From the NCBI GenBank assembly GCA_902793605.1, contig CADBEB010000019.1, positions 1 through 64,000 of the forward strand: 64,000 nt of DNA. The letters are read 5' to 3'. The position numbers and the translations under genes were made by a program. Positions 50,932 to 59,783 of this stretch are shown here, one piece after another (within the stretch, counting starts at the first letter, position 1; each line of letters starts with the position of its first letter). The notes beneath the pieces were generated by a model, which did not search any database, had not been told where the DNA came from, and saw only the letters and a list, made by a program, of their open reading frames with translations. The stretch is from an uncultured Eubacteriales bacterium. GTDB lineage: Bacteria > Bacillota > Clostridia > Christensenellales > Aristaeellaceae.

Positions 50932-52215
50932 TTACCTCTTTCCTTCCCAGTTATGGGTGGAAAAGAAGCGGCACAGTGTCGCCGCCGAGTCCGGTGCGTC
51001 GTCATGCTCCGCATATTCAGTATAGTCCAGGATCTGGTCGATAAACTCCCTGTCCGTCCCTTCCAGGAACCGGATTTTTCCCCAGGCCTGTCGGAGATAG
51101 GTCTCGATCTTGATCTTCTTGCTCTGGCTTTCGTTGTAGGTCTTCGCCCATACGCTGAACCCCGGATAGCGGTTGATCTCCCGTTTCAGAAAGCCCCTGT
51201 CGCTGTTCTCCTCGCAGCGGATGATGTTGCAGCGCAGCCTCGTCGCTTCCCGCAGGATCTGCTCCAGTACGCTGCCCACGTCCTTATGCCAGAGTCTTCC
51301 GTACATGACGATGCTCCCGTCCGCCTGCTTCTGTGCGCAGGTAAATGCCGTGTAGTCGCTCCCGCCGAATGCGGCGTCAATATGGGCATATCCGTTATGG
51401 ATCAGTCGCTCATCATTCGTAAAAACAGGGGCGGTGATAAAGATGGCGTCCGAACTGGCAATATGCTTCAGTTCATAGTTGGCGGCAAAAAGAAACGGCG
51501 GCATGGATTCCCGGATCTCCCGCAGTTTCTCCGGTGAAATCAGTTCCGTCGTATAGCAGTCGTATTTGTGAATGTTGGGCATCTTGCAGAAGACATCGTG
51601 CCGATGCCACGGCGTACCCAGATTGATAATCCGTCCGCCCCGGTTTCGAATATTCTGCAGCTCGTCGTACTGCATCTTGGTCCGCTCCCGTTCCGCCCGG
51701 GAGCTCCGGTCCTCCTTGTTGCAGATGTCGTCCGTGATGACATAGAAGGCATGCTTCCCGGTGATGGAAGCCCGGATACCCAGGCCTTGCAGCTGAGAGG
51801 AACCCATCGGGCTGGTCCACAGGTTGGTGCTGATCTGTTCTGTCGTCTCCGTAGTCAGTGTCAGTTCCGTCCCGTAAAGCCGGAATGCCAGGTTCTGGAA
51901 TATCTCGCTTTTCAGGATCTTCGCGACCATCCGCATCATCTCCGCCACGTCGTCGTCCGTCTTGCGCAGGAAGATGATGTTCCGCTTCGGATAGATCACC
52001 ATCATCATGGCGATCGCCACGGCCAGGCAAGAGGACTTGTAGGATCCCCGGTGGGCCTGCAGCGTATAGTCTCCCTTGCCGTAGACCATCCTCCGGATCC
52101 ATTCCCCGTGCATCTTCGTCAGGTCTTTGAACCCGACCGCTTTTCCGATGATCTCCGGGTTCTTCAGCAGGGTCTTGACCGCAATGCTGTCGGACCCTCT
52201 TCCGGTTTCCGTCAT
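50932..52215 (-). CDS. Phage terminase large subunit
   Basis: 427 residues. The Walker A-like loop is AHRGSYKSSCLAV near residue 54, Walker B YVITDDIC, and nuclease-type Asp residues occur in IDAAFGGSDYTAFTC, then EENSDRGFLKREI. Together these are the ATPase plus RNase H-like nuclease of a phage packaging motor. The stop overlaps nothing downstream, and the ATG overlaps the small gene by 4 bases. The packaging signal and head genes are missing here. Its function in a cell without a prophage is unclear. Confidence 0.88.
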   Translation of the reverse strand: MTETGRGSDSIAVKTLLKNPEIIGKAVGFKDLTKMHGEWIRRMVYGKGDYTLQAHRGSYKSSCLAVAIAMMMVIYPKRNIIFLRKTDDDVAEMMRMVAKILKSEIFQNLAFRLYGTELTLTTETTEQISTNLWTSPMGSSQLQGLGIRASITGKHAFYVITDDICNKEDRSSRAERERTKMQYDELQNIRNRGGRIINLGTPWHRHDVFCKMPNIHKYDCYTTELISPEKLREIRESMPPFLFAANYELKHIASSDAIFITAPVFTNDERLIHNGYAHIDAAFGGSDYTAFTCAQKQADGSIVMYGRLWHKDVGSVLEQILREATRLRCNIIRCEENSDRGFLKREINRYPGFSVWAKTYNESQSKKIKIETYLRQAWGKIRFLEGTDREFIDQILDYTEYAEHDDAPDSAATLCRFFSTHNWEGKR

Positions 52216-52565
52216 TCATCCTCCTCCTCGTCTTCAGCCTCTTCCTCTGTGTCTTCAGGAAGATCCTCGTCAGGGCCCTTCTCCTCCTGTTCCGCCGCTT
52301 CCTTCATCTCGTCCTCCGCTTGGATTTCATGGATCATCTCCATCAGCCTCGCCTCGGCCATGTCCATGTTCTCCACAGCTGTGGTTACTTTCAAGGGAGT
52401 CTCCGCCTTCCCCAGCGCTCGGTCCAGCACCATCCCGATCAACTGGACCCTGGAGGCGATGGGTGTGGAAGGGTCATTGATCAGGTCTCGGATACTAATC
52501 ACCGCCTGCGGACAGATTTCCAGAAACCAATCCCGGATCCGGTCTTCTCTGCTCTTCTGTTTCAT
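52212..52565 (-). CDS. Small acidic phage protein, candidate terminase small subunit
   Basis: 117 residues, ATG 52565; the AAAGGAAGGG lies about 11 bases upstream. The N-terminal half (REDRIRDWFLEICPQAVISI, RVQLIGMVLDRALGK) is helical and DNA-binding-like, as in terminase small subunits; the C-terminus is a run of Glu and Asp. It overlaps the large terminase start by 4 bases, so the two are coupled. The small-subunit role rests on position and size. Confidence 0.55.
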   Translation of the reverse strand: MKQKSREDRIRDWFLEICPQAVISIRDLINDPSTPIASRVQLIGMVLDRALGKAETPLKVTTAVENMDMAEARLMEMIHEIQAEDEMKEAAEQEEKGPDEDLPEDTEEEAEDEEEDE

Positions 52566-52595
52566 TTTGCACCATTCCCTTCCTTTCAATATTGT

Positions 52596-54041
52596 TCATG
52601 CCAGCTTGGCAAATACATCGGTTTTTTCACTCTGGGCTTTAAGCTCCGCCCTGGCTTCATCCCGGGTGAGTGCACCTTTTTCAAGAGCTTTGAGTACAAG
52701 CTCTGTATGTCTTTCAGCAAATTCCATCTGCTTTTCTGCTGACAGGGTCCTTACGGGATTGAAATTGATCCGCAGGTCTTCCGGAACGTATCCCAGCGCA
52801 GACAGTGCAAGGATCGGTAGCAGCTTCTCCAATGCCGGACGCAGCATTCGTTCCTGTTGTTGGGCGATCATGTCGTAGTAGTGCTGCAAATCGGCTTCAC
52901 CGGTGGAGTTCATTCCTTGCGGACTGCGTCCAAAGAATCTTGTTTCAGGGATTTCTGCCGCACCTGCCATGTTCATCATGAGTCGATCAAAGACGTCCGA
53001 TATACCGGTGAAGTTATAGTTCAGGTTCTGCATCTTGTCGCCCGCACCCAGTAATTGTGTCCCGAAATTATTGCGAAACAGGTTCTCTACGTGTAGTGTT
53101 TCGAATACCTGTTCCCGGTTTTCGGTTGTCCCAAGACATAGCTTTTCCATAAGATCATCCGATTGCAGCGTCGTGATATTCGCTTGGAACAGCAGCTGTG
53201 CCATATTTGCGCTGGCAGTATGATACATAATCAGGTCATCCCAGATATGCTCCAGTTCACTGGCGCCCCAATAGTTTTGATTCACCATCTCATTTTCCGG
53301 GAGTTCCCGACCGATAAATCGAAGGATCCTGGAGTGATGGATCTTTATATTCCGCGTTATCCCATCCTGATCAACGTTAACATAATAGTACTCCGGCAGG
53401 CCGAAATCCGGATCACATAAATCAGAGACCTTTTCCAATGATGGTTCAATTCCCTGCGTAGGATCCAGAACCAGAAGCCCTTGAAAAAAACCCGGCAGAA
53501 TGATATCCATCCTCAACGGTTTGTTAAGAATGTCTTCTTGACCCAAAAGAACAATTACTGCAATGGCGCCGCCATAAAGCCGTGCCCACCGCAGCGCGTT
53601 GGTCATTTCCTGTTTTATATTATGTTTCGCCTCCAGTTCATAAATATCATGAATATCTTCCATGGATATCGAAGATTCTATCATGTACCATTCCCGGGTC
53701 ATATCCTCTGAAGGCATGTCAATGATCCGTTTTGCTACCCAGCTCCCCCGGTATGCCGCAGTCAGTGTTTCCCGATCCATCGTCAGGCCGGATCGTTCGA
53801 ATCTCCCGGCCATCATCAAAGGAGAGGCGTTTCCAATGGATGCAGCATAGTTGCTGAATCCGTCCTTACCGAAAACACTGGCTACCTTCATTGCAATGGC
53901 AAGTATGTTTCCGGGATGCCATCTTTTCTTCTCCCCTGTACCGGCCGATCGTGTCAGGGATTTGGTTGCGCCTTGTTGTGCAATGATGGCCTGCTTCGGT
54001 TTCCGGTTGGTACAGGTGCGGTTGTTCCTGCGTTTGCTCAT
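52596..54041 (-). CDS. Phage portal protein (DUF1073)
   Basis: 481 residues. RGSWVAKRIIDMPSEDMTREWYMI is the DUF1073 signature, with MGMNSTGEADLQHYYDMIA-like text later and a helical end (TELVLKALEKGALTRDEARAEL). Portal proteins form the ring through which DNA enters the phage head. It is transcribed before the small and large terminase genes, the reverse of the common order. A basic N-terminus rich in Arg and Lys is present. Own promoter upstream. Confidence 0.88.
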   Translation of the reverse strand: MSKRRNNRTCTNRKPKQAIIAQQGATKSLTRSAGTGEKKRWHPGNILAIAMKVASVFGKDGFSNYAASIGNASPLMMAGRFERSGLTMDRETLTAAYRGSWVAKRIIDMPSEDMTREWYMIESSISMEDIHDIYELEAKHNIKQEMTNALRWARLYGGAIAVIVLLGQEDILNKPLRMDIILPGFFQGLLVLDPTQGIEPSLEKVSDLCDPDFGLPEYYYVNVDQDGITRNIKIHHSRILRFIGRELPENEMVNQNYWGASELEHIWDDLIMYHTASANMAQLLFQANITTLQSDDLMEKLCLGTTENREQVFETLHVENLFRNNFGTQLLGAGDKMQNLNYNFTGISDVFDRLMMNMAGAAEIPETRFFGRSPQGMNSTGEADLQHYYDMIAQQQERMLRPALEKLLPILALSALGYVPEDLRINFNPVRTLSAEKQMEFAERHTELVLKALEKGALTRDEARAELKAQSEKTDVFAKLA

Positions 54042-54614
54042 TTGGGGTTCCCTCCGTATTATTATATTTTGTTTCCCGTTCCCCGCGAAAAGGGTATAAA
54101 GAAAGCCCGGCAGTTCGGGCGATAATCCCGATCTGTCGAGCTTACTTTTTCAGTGTAATAATATCACATGTATTTTTTGTGCACAAGCGAAGAACAGCGA
54201 AGAACAGCGAAATCCGGCCAAAAAAGTTATTCAGCCCTATAAACTTCTTCACCGTGCACCGGTCCAGAGCCGCTTCTACCATAAACGCACACAATAATCA
54301 TACCATACCTTCCCCCTGTCGCAAAGGCGCAGATCCACGCACTTTCGCGCACTCACGAAAGAAAATCCAGGAATAGCCTTAAATACTACAAACAGATCCC
54401 GGAATGCCCAGGATCTGTTTCGACAGCATAACAATATCATAAGGCTGCCTTGCATTCAAGTGAAGAAAGGTGAAGTCCGGTCGGGAATCTTATTTCCTTT
54501 CTCATACCTTTTGCAGGTTAATTATCTCATATAGTCAGTATGCAAACAAGTACAAAACCATGCAGTTCTATCCCGGGTTTCCTGAAACAAGGTTAACAAT
54601 CATGGTTCAAGCTC
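54042..54614 (-). other. Promoter-bearing intergenic region, possible small RNA
   Basis: 573 bases without a coding frame of note. On the minus strand a third TTGTTT/GATAAT promoter (54549-54521, 17-base spacer) would start a transcript near 54514. It then crosses AAACAGATCC (54390-54399) and GGATCTGTTT (54411-54420), a perfect 10-bp hairpin, and two tandem CGAAGAACAG units (54187-54210). The transcript may be a small RNA of about 125 bases or a long leader of the portal operon. Confidence 0.35.
54158..54186 (-). promoter_or_regulatory. Promoter of the phage packaging genes
   Basis: Minus strand TTGTGC (54186-54181) and TATTAT (54163-54158) with a 17-base spacer, 117 bases before the portal start. 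A small GCCCG/CGGGC hairpin lies between them at 54106-54121. Confidence 0.65.
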
Positions 54615-55358
54615 TCACTGTCTGATATGATAGTCACCATCCCGGTCCACCGTAAGTTCCAGATCCGCAGGTCCGGTTTTTGCCAGGCAGGTCCGGACAT
54701 TCGGCATGTCGCTGAAGTCCACGAACCGGATTGCCGCTTCCCGTTCCACGCCTGTCTTTATCCTCCTGTCGATCAGCCTGTCCCGCAAAAGTCCTTCCTC
54801 CGCGCTGACAGAGATTGTATAGTCCGCGTCAGCCCTCAGATCACGCCAGCCGTCTTCATCCAGGAGCAAATAGTTTCCTTCCAGCAGCACGATATCCGCA
54901 TCGATTGTCACGGCGTTGTCCGTAGGATTGTGGAGCAGCCGGTCATAAACCGGCCAGCCGCATTGATCCCCTGCGGCCACCCGCTTCACACGCTCTTTCA
55001 GCTGTTCGAGATCAAAGGTCACAGGCGCCCCTTTGATATCCACCATGCGGATCTCTTTCCCGTCCCGCAGGACGCTGTGGCTCAGGAGATACTCCTGCCG
55101 CCTGTGAAACCCGTCCATTCCGATCGTCTGGATCGGGCTCAATTCCGCGTGTTCCCGAGCCAGCCTGTCCAGGAAGCTCAGCAGTGTGCTCTTGCCCGCC
55201 CCGGGCGGAGCGGCAAGCATAACCAGGATTCGTTTTCCCTCGCTCTTCTGCAGTTCTGTCAGCTTTTTCAGGAGAGGAAGAAAGATCCCGTTCACCGCCT
55301 CCTCGCTGTAGACCGCGTCAACATCGATCCCGTTGATCGTTACGTCATACCTGATCAT
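54615..55358 (-). CDS. P-loop nucleoside/sugar kinase family protein
   Basis: 247 residues. Walker A is AAPPGAGKSTLL, the substrate loop IGMDGFHRRQEYL, and DIVLLEGNYLLLDEDGW the Walker B type strand; the C-terminus has RLIDRRIKTGVEREAA. This resembles uridine kinase/pantothenate kinase-like proteins annotated as nucleoside or fructose kinases. The substrate is unknown. ATG 55358 has GGAAGGAAG upstream. It is convergent with nothing, and two terminators lie upstream on the same strand. Confidence 0.78.
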   Translation of the reverse strand: MIRYDVTINGIDVDAVYSEEAVNGIFLPLLKKLTELQKSEGKRILVMLAAPPGAGKSTLLSFLDRLAREHAELSPIQTIGMDGFHRRQEYLLSHSVLRDGKEIRMVDIKGAPVTFDLEQLKERVKRVAAGDQCGWPVYDRLLHNPTDNAVTIDADIVLLEGNYLLLDEDGWRDLRADADYTISVSAEEGLLRDRLIDRRIKTGVEREAAIRFVDFSDMPNVRTCLAKTGPADLELTVDRDGDYHIRQ

Positions 55359-55408
55359 TTCGTTTCTTCCTTCCGGTTCCTGTGGATTTCCTTCCCTGCC
55401 CATGATAA

Positions 55409-55456
55409 TAAAAAAGCACCGCAATTGCAACGATCATGCCCGTTTCGCAATTGCGG
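55409..55456 (-). terminator. Terminator upstream of the kinase gene
   Basis: CCGCAATTG (55419-55427) and CAATTGCGG (55448-55456) pair; on the minus strand they are followed by TGCTTTTTT. It stops transcripts of the ABC operon before the kinase. Confidence 0.75.
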
Positions 55457-55473
55457 TATACCCGTTTGATACG

Positions 55474-55502
55474 ATAAAGCCGTTCCGCGAAAGCGGAACG
55501 GC
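55474..55502 (-). terminator. Terminator of the second sugar ABC operon
   Basis: GCCGTTCCGC (55479-55488) and GCGGAACGGC (55493-55502) form a perfect stem around GAAA, followed on the minus strand by TTTAT. Two tandem hairpins end this operon. Confidence 0.8.
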
Positions 55503-55522
55503 CTTGAATACGATGATGGGGG

Positions 55523-57004
55523 TTATTCCTTGACGCCGCCTAGGGCAACGCCCGCGATGATGTACTTGCTCAGGGCAAAATACACGATGATCAGCGGCAG
55601 CGCCGTCATGGCCAGGCCCAGGTAGATGGAGCCATACTCTGTGCGGTAGATATCGCCGCGCAGCTCCTGCACCATCATCGGCAGGGTCTTCAGTCCAGGA
55701 TCCGTGAACAGCATCAACGGAGTCAGGTAGTTGTTCCACGAACCGATGACTGCCATGATGCCCATGGTCGCCATTGCGGGCACCATGATCGGCAGAATGA
55801 TACGGTTGAAGGTCTTGAGCTCGCCGCAGCCGTCAATACGTGCCGCTTCCACCAGCGAAAGCTGGAGGTTCGACTCCAGATACTGCCGGAAGAAGAACAC
55901 CGTGCCCGCAGCAGCGATCGACGGTATGATCAGCGCCAGACGGTTGTTCACCCAGTGCAGCTGATACATGAACATGAAGAAACCGGTGCCGGTAACCTGC
56001 GTCGGGATCATGATAATCGCCATGACCACGGCGTACAGGACCTTGTTGAGCTTGAACCGGTAAACCTTGAAGCCGTAAGCGGTCATCGCGGAGAAATACA
56101 CGCTCAGGATCGTGGAACCGAAGGCGATGATCGCACTGTTCATGAAGCCGATCGATACGTCAAAGTTCTTGGATGACAGCACGTTCCAGTTGTACTGGAG
56201 GTAGGTGCCGGGGATCAGGCTGACGCCCTGCTGGATCGCCTGGCTGGACCGGGTCGCGTTCACGATCATGATCCAGAAGGGAACGATTGCCAGCACGCTC
56301 AGGAAAGTACAGAAGACATAGATCATGCTGCGCTTGGAGTTATGGACTCCCTGCACATGCGCCGCGAAGGCGACGATCGAGCCGCCCATCACCATCAGGG
56401 CTACCAGGCTCCGGATCTCCGCGTTGCCGTAAGGCAGCTTGATCGGGAAGGCTGCCAGGCGGAGAATGACATAACCCGCCAGCAGGATACCGATCAGATG
56501 GAGGAAAGACGAGAAGGTATACAGCTTGCTGGCATCCTTGTTGCCAGCCAGCACGACCAGGATCGCCGCCAGCACAAACGCGCCGAAGGCTGCCCAGATG
56601 CAGGCATAATAGACCGTATAGTTCCAGTCATACAGCTTGTACTGGTTCACGACGGTCATGTCGATCTCCAGTTCGGAAGGAAGCTGTCCGGGCAGGAGCG
56701 CATAGCTCAGGCCGTTCTGGCTTTCGCCGGTAGCAGCCGCCTGCTGATCCAGCAACGCCTGCAGCTTGTCCTTTTCCTTCTGGACCTTGTCCTTCTGCTT
56801 CTGGATATCGGCTTCGCTCTTCTTGCCGCCGTCGATCCAGCGTTTCAGCTGGGTCTCGGCGCTGTCCACTTTGCCCTGCTGCTTCTCGATATCGACACTC
56901 AGTGAAGCGGAAGAATTGTCATTGAAAGTTGCGATCGGCAGGAACATGCCGAGGATGGCGATCGCCATGAAAACAAGGAAAACGATCTTTCTGGTCTTGC
57001 TCAT
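55523..57004 (-). CDS. MalG-like permease with coiled-coil insertion
   Basis: 493 residues. After the first helix (KIVFLVFMAIAILGMFLPIA) comes a unique insert, residues 45-130, with a Lys/Glu/Gln-rich coiled coil (QKQKDKVQKEKDKLQALLDQQ) outside the membrane. Additional membrane segments follow, so the first 220 residues are extra compared with a normal 270-300-residue permease. The canonical part has EAARIDGCGELKTFNRIILPIMVP as the EAA loop and ends GVALGGVKE. It pairs with the MalF-like gene, whose stop overlaps this start by 4 bases. Confidence 0.85.
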   Translation of the reverse strand: MSKTRKIVFLVFMAIAILGMFLPIATFNDNSSASLSVDIEKQQGKVDSAETQLKRWIDGGKKSEADIQKQKDKVQKEKDKLQALLDQQAAATGESQNGLSYALLPGQLPSELEIDMTVVNQYKLYDWNYTVYYACIWAAFGAFVLAAILVVLAGNKDASKLYTFSSFLHLIGILLAGYVILRLAAFPIKLPYGNAEIRSLVALMVMGGSIVAFAAHVQGVHNSKRSMIYVFCTFLSVLAIVPFWIMIVNATRSSQAIQQGVSLIPGTYLQYNWNVLSSKNFDVSIGFMNSAIIAFGSTILSVYFSAMTAYGFKVYRFKLNKVLYAVVMAIIMIPTQVTGTGFFMFMYQLHWVNNRLALIIPSIAAAGTVFFFRQYLESNLQLSLVEAARIDGCGELKTFNRIILPIMVPAMATMGIMAVIGSWNNYLTPLMLFTDPGLKTLPMMVQELRGDIYRTEYGSIYLGLAMTALPLIIVYFALSKYIIAGVALGGVKE

Positions 57005-57975
57005 TTGATCGCCCCCTTCTTCGCCAGCTTAGCGGGCTTGGGCTCATGATCGTTCAGCACATAGCGGATGATCAGGGAGCCGACGATAATAATCACGAAC
57101 AGGACCACGGAGGCCGCGCTCGCCATGTTGAAGTTCCGGGATCCGGTGAAGCCCTGGGTATAGATGAACCGGGCCACTGTATTCGTAGTGTCGTTCGGTC
57201 CGCCCTGGGTCATCATGTGCGGGATATCGAACATGGTCAGGCCGCCGACCAGGGAGGTCGTCAGGTTGTAGACCAGGATGGGCTTGATCAGGGGCAGGGT
57301 GATCTTCCAGAAGGTCTGGCGGCTGGAGCAGCCGTCAACCAGCGCCGCCTCGAACAGGCTGGGGTTGATCCCGCTGATACCGGCGATCATGATGATCATG
57401 GTATTGCCGCACCACATCCACCACTGGATGAAAGAGATCAGGCCACGGCTCCACTCGGTCGAGCGGAAGTATTCAACCGGCATATTCGCAATGCCGCTCG
57501 TCTGCAGGAAGGTGTTCACCGGACCGATCGGATAGGCAAACAGGCTGAAGAACAGCATACCGATCGTAGCGGCGGTGATGATGTTCGGCATGAAGATCGT
57601 TGTCTTGTAAAAGCCCTGGCCCCTCAGCCGCAGCCGGCTGTCAGTGAACCAGGAAGCCAGGATCAGCGCCAGGCCCAACTGGGGAACGAAGTTAAAGAAC
57701 CAGATGATGATTGTGTTCCCCAGGGCACCCCAGAATTTTTCATTGGCCAGTGTTCCGGACGTGAAGATCTGGGCGAAATTTTCAAATCCAATGATGTTGT
57801 TGTTCAGAATCTTCTCCCAGCCGACCGCATCCGTCACAGACGTCTTGAACGTGAAGAGGATCGGGTACAGCCCGAAAATCAGGAACGTAATAAAGAACGG
57901 TGCGATGAAGATGTAGCCCCAGTGGCTGTAGCTGACGGATTTGACTTTCTTTTTCACCGCCGGTTGAGCCTGCAT
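57001..57975 (-). CDS. Sugar ABC transporter permease (MalF-like)
   Basis: 324 residues from ATG 57975, with AAAGGGG-type ribosome site. Membrane helices include HWGYIFIAPFFITFLIFGLYPILF and TIIIWFFNFVPQLGLALILA. The EAA loop is EAALVDGCSSRQTFWKITLPLIKP. Its stop overlaps the MalG start, giving coupled synthesis. With the binding protein it forms a carbohydrate importer lacking an ATPase gene. Confidence 0.9.
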   Translation of the reverse strand: MQAQPAVKKKVKSVSYSHWGYIFIAPFFITFLIFGLYPILFTFKTSVTDAVGWEKILNNNIIGFENFAQIFTSGTLANEKFWGALGNTIIIWFFNFVPQLGLALILASWFTDSRLRLRGQGFYKTTIFMPNIITAATIGMLFFSLFAYPIGPVNTFLQTSGIANMPVEYFRSTEWSRGLISFIQWWMWCGNTMIIMIAGISGINPSLFEAALVDGCSSRQTFWKITLPLIKPILVYNLTTSLVGGLTMFDIPHMMTQGGPNDTTNTVARFIYTQGFTGSRNFNMASAASVVLFVIIIVGSLIIRYVLNDHEPKPAKLAKKGAIK

Positions 57976-58103
57976 AAGTCCACCCCTTTTCAGAATAAAT
58001 GAGAAACGACAAGGGTTCTTTCCCTTGCGTAAACGCTTGATATGGCTGCCGCACTTTATTAAGCGCTTATGCAAGAGAAAGCAGTGCTTCTTCTTGCTAA
58101 GAA

Positions 58104-58136
58104 GCGGGGCTGTCCCCTCGCAGGAGACAGCCCCGC
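58104..58136 (-). promoter_or_regulatory. Intercistronic hairpin after the binding-protein gene
   Basis: GCGGGGCTGTC (58104-58114) and GACAGCCCCGC (58126-58136) form an 11-bp stem without a T-run. It lies 40 bases after the binding-protein stop and before the permease, the same arrangement as at 45 kb. Confidence 0.65.
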
Positions 58137-58176
58137 AAGGCTGCTTATTCAGCAGTCCTTCTCAGGCTTTTTGCCA

Positions 58177-59547
58177 TTAGTCCACGTCGATGGTGGTGAT
58201 GACAGACTTGACCTGGTTCTTGAACTCGGCGATCGCATCGTCGACGCTCTCGACTTCACCCTTGGTGTAGGGAGTGGTCACGAACTTGTCCCACAGATCG
58301 TTGATGGTGCTGTCATATTCGCTCATCAGAGAGCCGTTGGCCAGAGCCGCGGCCTTGGCGAAGATGGCGTAATGATCCTGTCCGCCCAGGAAGGGGTTCG
58401 GGGTGCCGCCGTTGGCCAGGATGGTCTCCACAGCCTTCGCGCTGCCCACGAAGTCGCCGCTGTCAGCAGCATACTGGGTCAGGAAGTCATCGTCCAGGGT
58501 GAAGAACTTGATCAGGTCATGCATAGCGGCCTTCTTGGTGTCGTCCGCGGTAGCAGCCTTCGCAGCGTTGATGCCCATCCAGGTGCCGCCCCAGCTGTAG
58601 GCCACGGGGCCGTCGGTCAGGCGCCAGTCACCGTAGGTACCATTCTCGGTAGCGTTCTTGATGTTCTCTTCGCTGTCAGGATTCTCAGCATCCCAGCCAG
58701 CCACGCAGTTGGGCTTCAGGGTGTAGTGCAGGCCCCAGGTGGGGAGGAAGTAGCACAGGGTTTCGATTTCACCGCGCATACCGGCGAACCAGGTCTCGCC
58801 CCAGGCACCGGCCTTCTGGGTCAGGTCATCCTGCTCCAGGGTCTTGCACAGTTCTTCGAAGTCGAGCAGCTCGTCATCGATGTTCAGCTTGCCATCGACA
58901 ACCCAGCCCTGGGAGCGCTGATACTGATAAGCATTCCAGATGTCGCCGGAGCCGCAAACCATCTTGCAGGCGCCTTCGGAAGCGGTCTTCAGTTCTTCAG
59001 CGGTCTCGAGGAAGGTGTCCCAATCCTTGACCTTCTCCTGCATTTCTTCAGGAGACTTCACGCCCAGGTACTTCTCGGCCAGGGAGGCACGATACATAAG
59101 GACGCCGGGGGTGGACTGCCAGGACAGGCCCTTCTGGATGCCATTGGAGTTCTGGCCGATCTGAGCCATGACGGGGAACGCAACAGCCAGCTCGTCATCG
59201 GTGAAGCCGATGTCCTTCAGGTTGCCGGTGAAGTCGCTTTCCACATAGTGCTTCACGAAAGCAGCTTCCAGGGTGAAGATGTCGGGAGCTTCTTCGGAAA
59301 CAGCGGCATCCGGCACGCCCAGGGTGTTGTCAACCTTGGTCTCGTAAGCGGAACCATCGGTCGGATAAATCTGGAACTCGAACTCGATTTCCGGATGATT
59401 GGGGGCATAGTACTTTTCGATCATGCCCTGCAGTTCGTTGGTGAAAGACCAAACGACCAGCTTGGTTTTGGGGGCTTCAGCACCAGCGATGCTCATGCAT
59501 CCGAGCACCAGAGCCAGAGCCAGGACCAGAGAAAGGACCTTTTTCAT
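58177..59547 (-). CDS. Sugar ABC transporter solute-binding protein
   Basis: 456 residues. The signal segment MKKVLSLVLALALVLGCMSI contains VLGC, a possible lipobox, but is followed by AGAEA, also a good signal-peptidase site, so the anchor type is ambiguous. TKLVVWSFTNELQGMIEKYY, DIFTLEAAFVKHYV, VLMYRASLAEKYLGVK, GINAAKAAT are family-1 motifs. AAAGGAGG lies before the ATG. It starts the operon with the two permeases. It ends at a hairpin. Confidence 0.9.
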   Translation of the reverse strand: MKKVLSLVLALALVLGCMSIAGAEAPKTKLVVWSFTNELQGMIEKYYAPNHPEIEFEFQIYPTDGSAYETKVDNTLGVPDAAVSEEAPDIFTLEAAFVKHYVESDFTGNLKDIGFTDDELAVAFPVMAQIGQNSNGIQKGLSWQSTPGVLMYRASLAEKYLGVKSPEEMQEKVKDWDTFLETAEELKTASEGACKMVCGSGDIWNAYQYQRSQGWVVDGKLNIDDELLDFEELCKTLEQDDLTQKAGAWGETWFAGMRGEIETLCYFLPTWGLHYTLKPNCVAGWDAENPDSEENIKNATENGTYGDWRLTDGPVAYSWGGTWMGINAAKAATADDTKKAAMHDLIKFFTLDDDFLTQYAADSGDFVGSAKAVETILANGGTPNPFLGGQDHYAIFAKAAALANGSLMSEYDSTINDLWDKFVTTPYTKGEVESVDDAIAEFKNQVKSVITTIDVD

Positions 59548-59658
59548 AATGGATTTCCTCCTTTTATTTTCGCGGCAGTGCCGCAATATTCTCAAACAGC
59601 GGTCCCGCTGTTATCGACTGATCTTGAATCCCATTCAATTCCCCGTTTCAACGGACAT

Positions 59659-59687
59659 AGTATACTCCTCGAAAATGCGATTTGCAA
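59659..59687 (-). promoter_or_regulatory. Proximal promoter P1 of the second sugar ABC operon
   Basis: Minus strand TTGCAA (59687-59682) and TATACT (59664-59659) with a 17-base spacer. The start codon is 112 bases downstream. Confidence 0.7.
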
Positions 59688-59747
59688 GCACAATATGTAG
59701 TATTTTTGCGGGTTTGACACCGTTTTCCACATGTTTTCGACCCGACC

Positions 59748-59759
59748 GGAAACGTTAAC
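59748..59759. promoter_or_regulatory. LacI/CcpA-like site 1
   Basis: GGAAACGTTAAC, similar to the half of the 22-bp palindrome at 43665-43686 and to catabolite-response elements. It lies just downstream of promoter P2. Confidence 0.5.
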
Positions 59760-59783
59760 AATCTTGAAAAACAATGTGTTCGT

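Noticed and set aside
50152..54532. TAATTATCTCATAT at both ends as phage attachment sites
   Set aside because: Both copies fit inside -10 regions of promoters with exact 17-base spacing, which explains them more simply; kept only as an alternative.
58069..59700. 543-residue plus-strand frame opposite the binding protein
   Set aside because: Antisense shadow; the minus strand has a signal peptide, ribosome site and family motifs.
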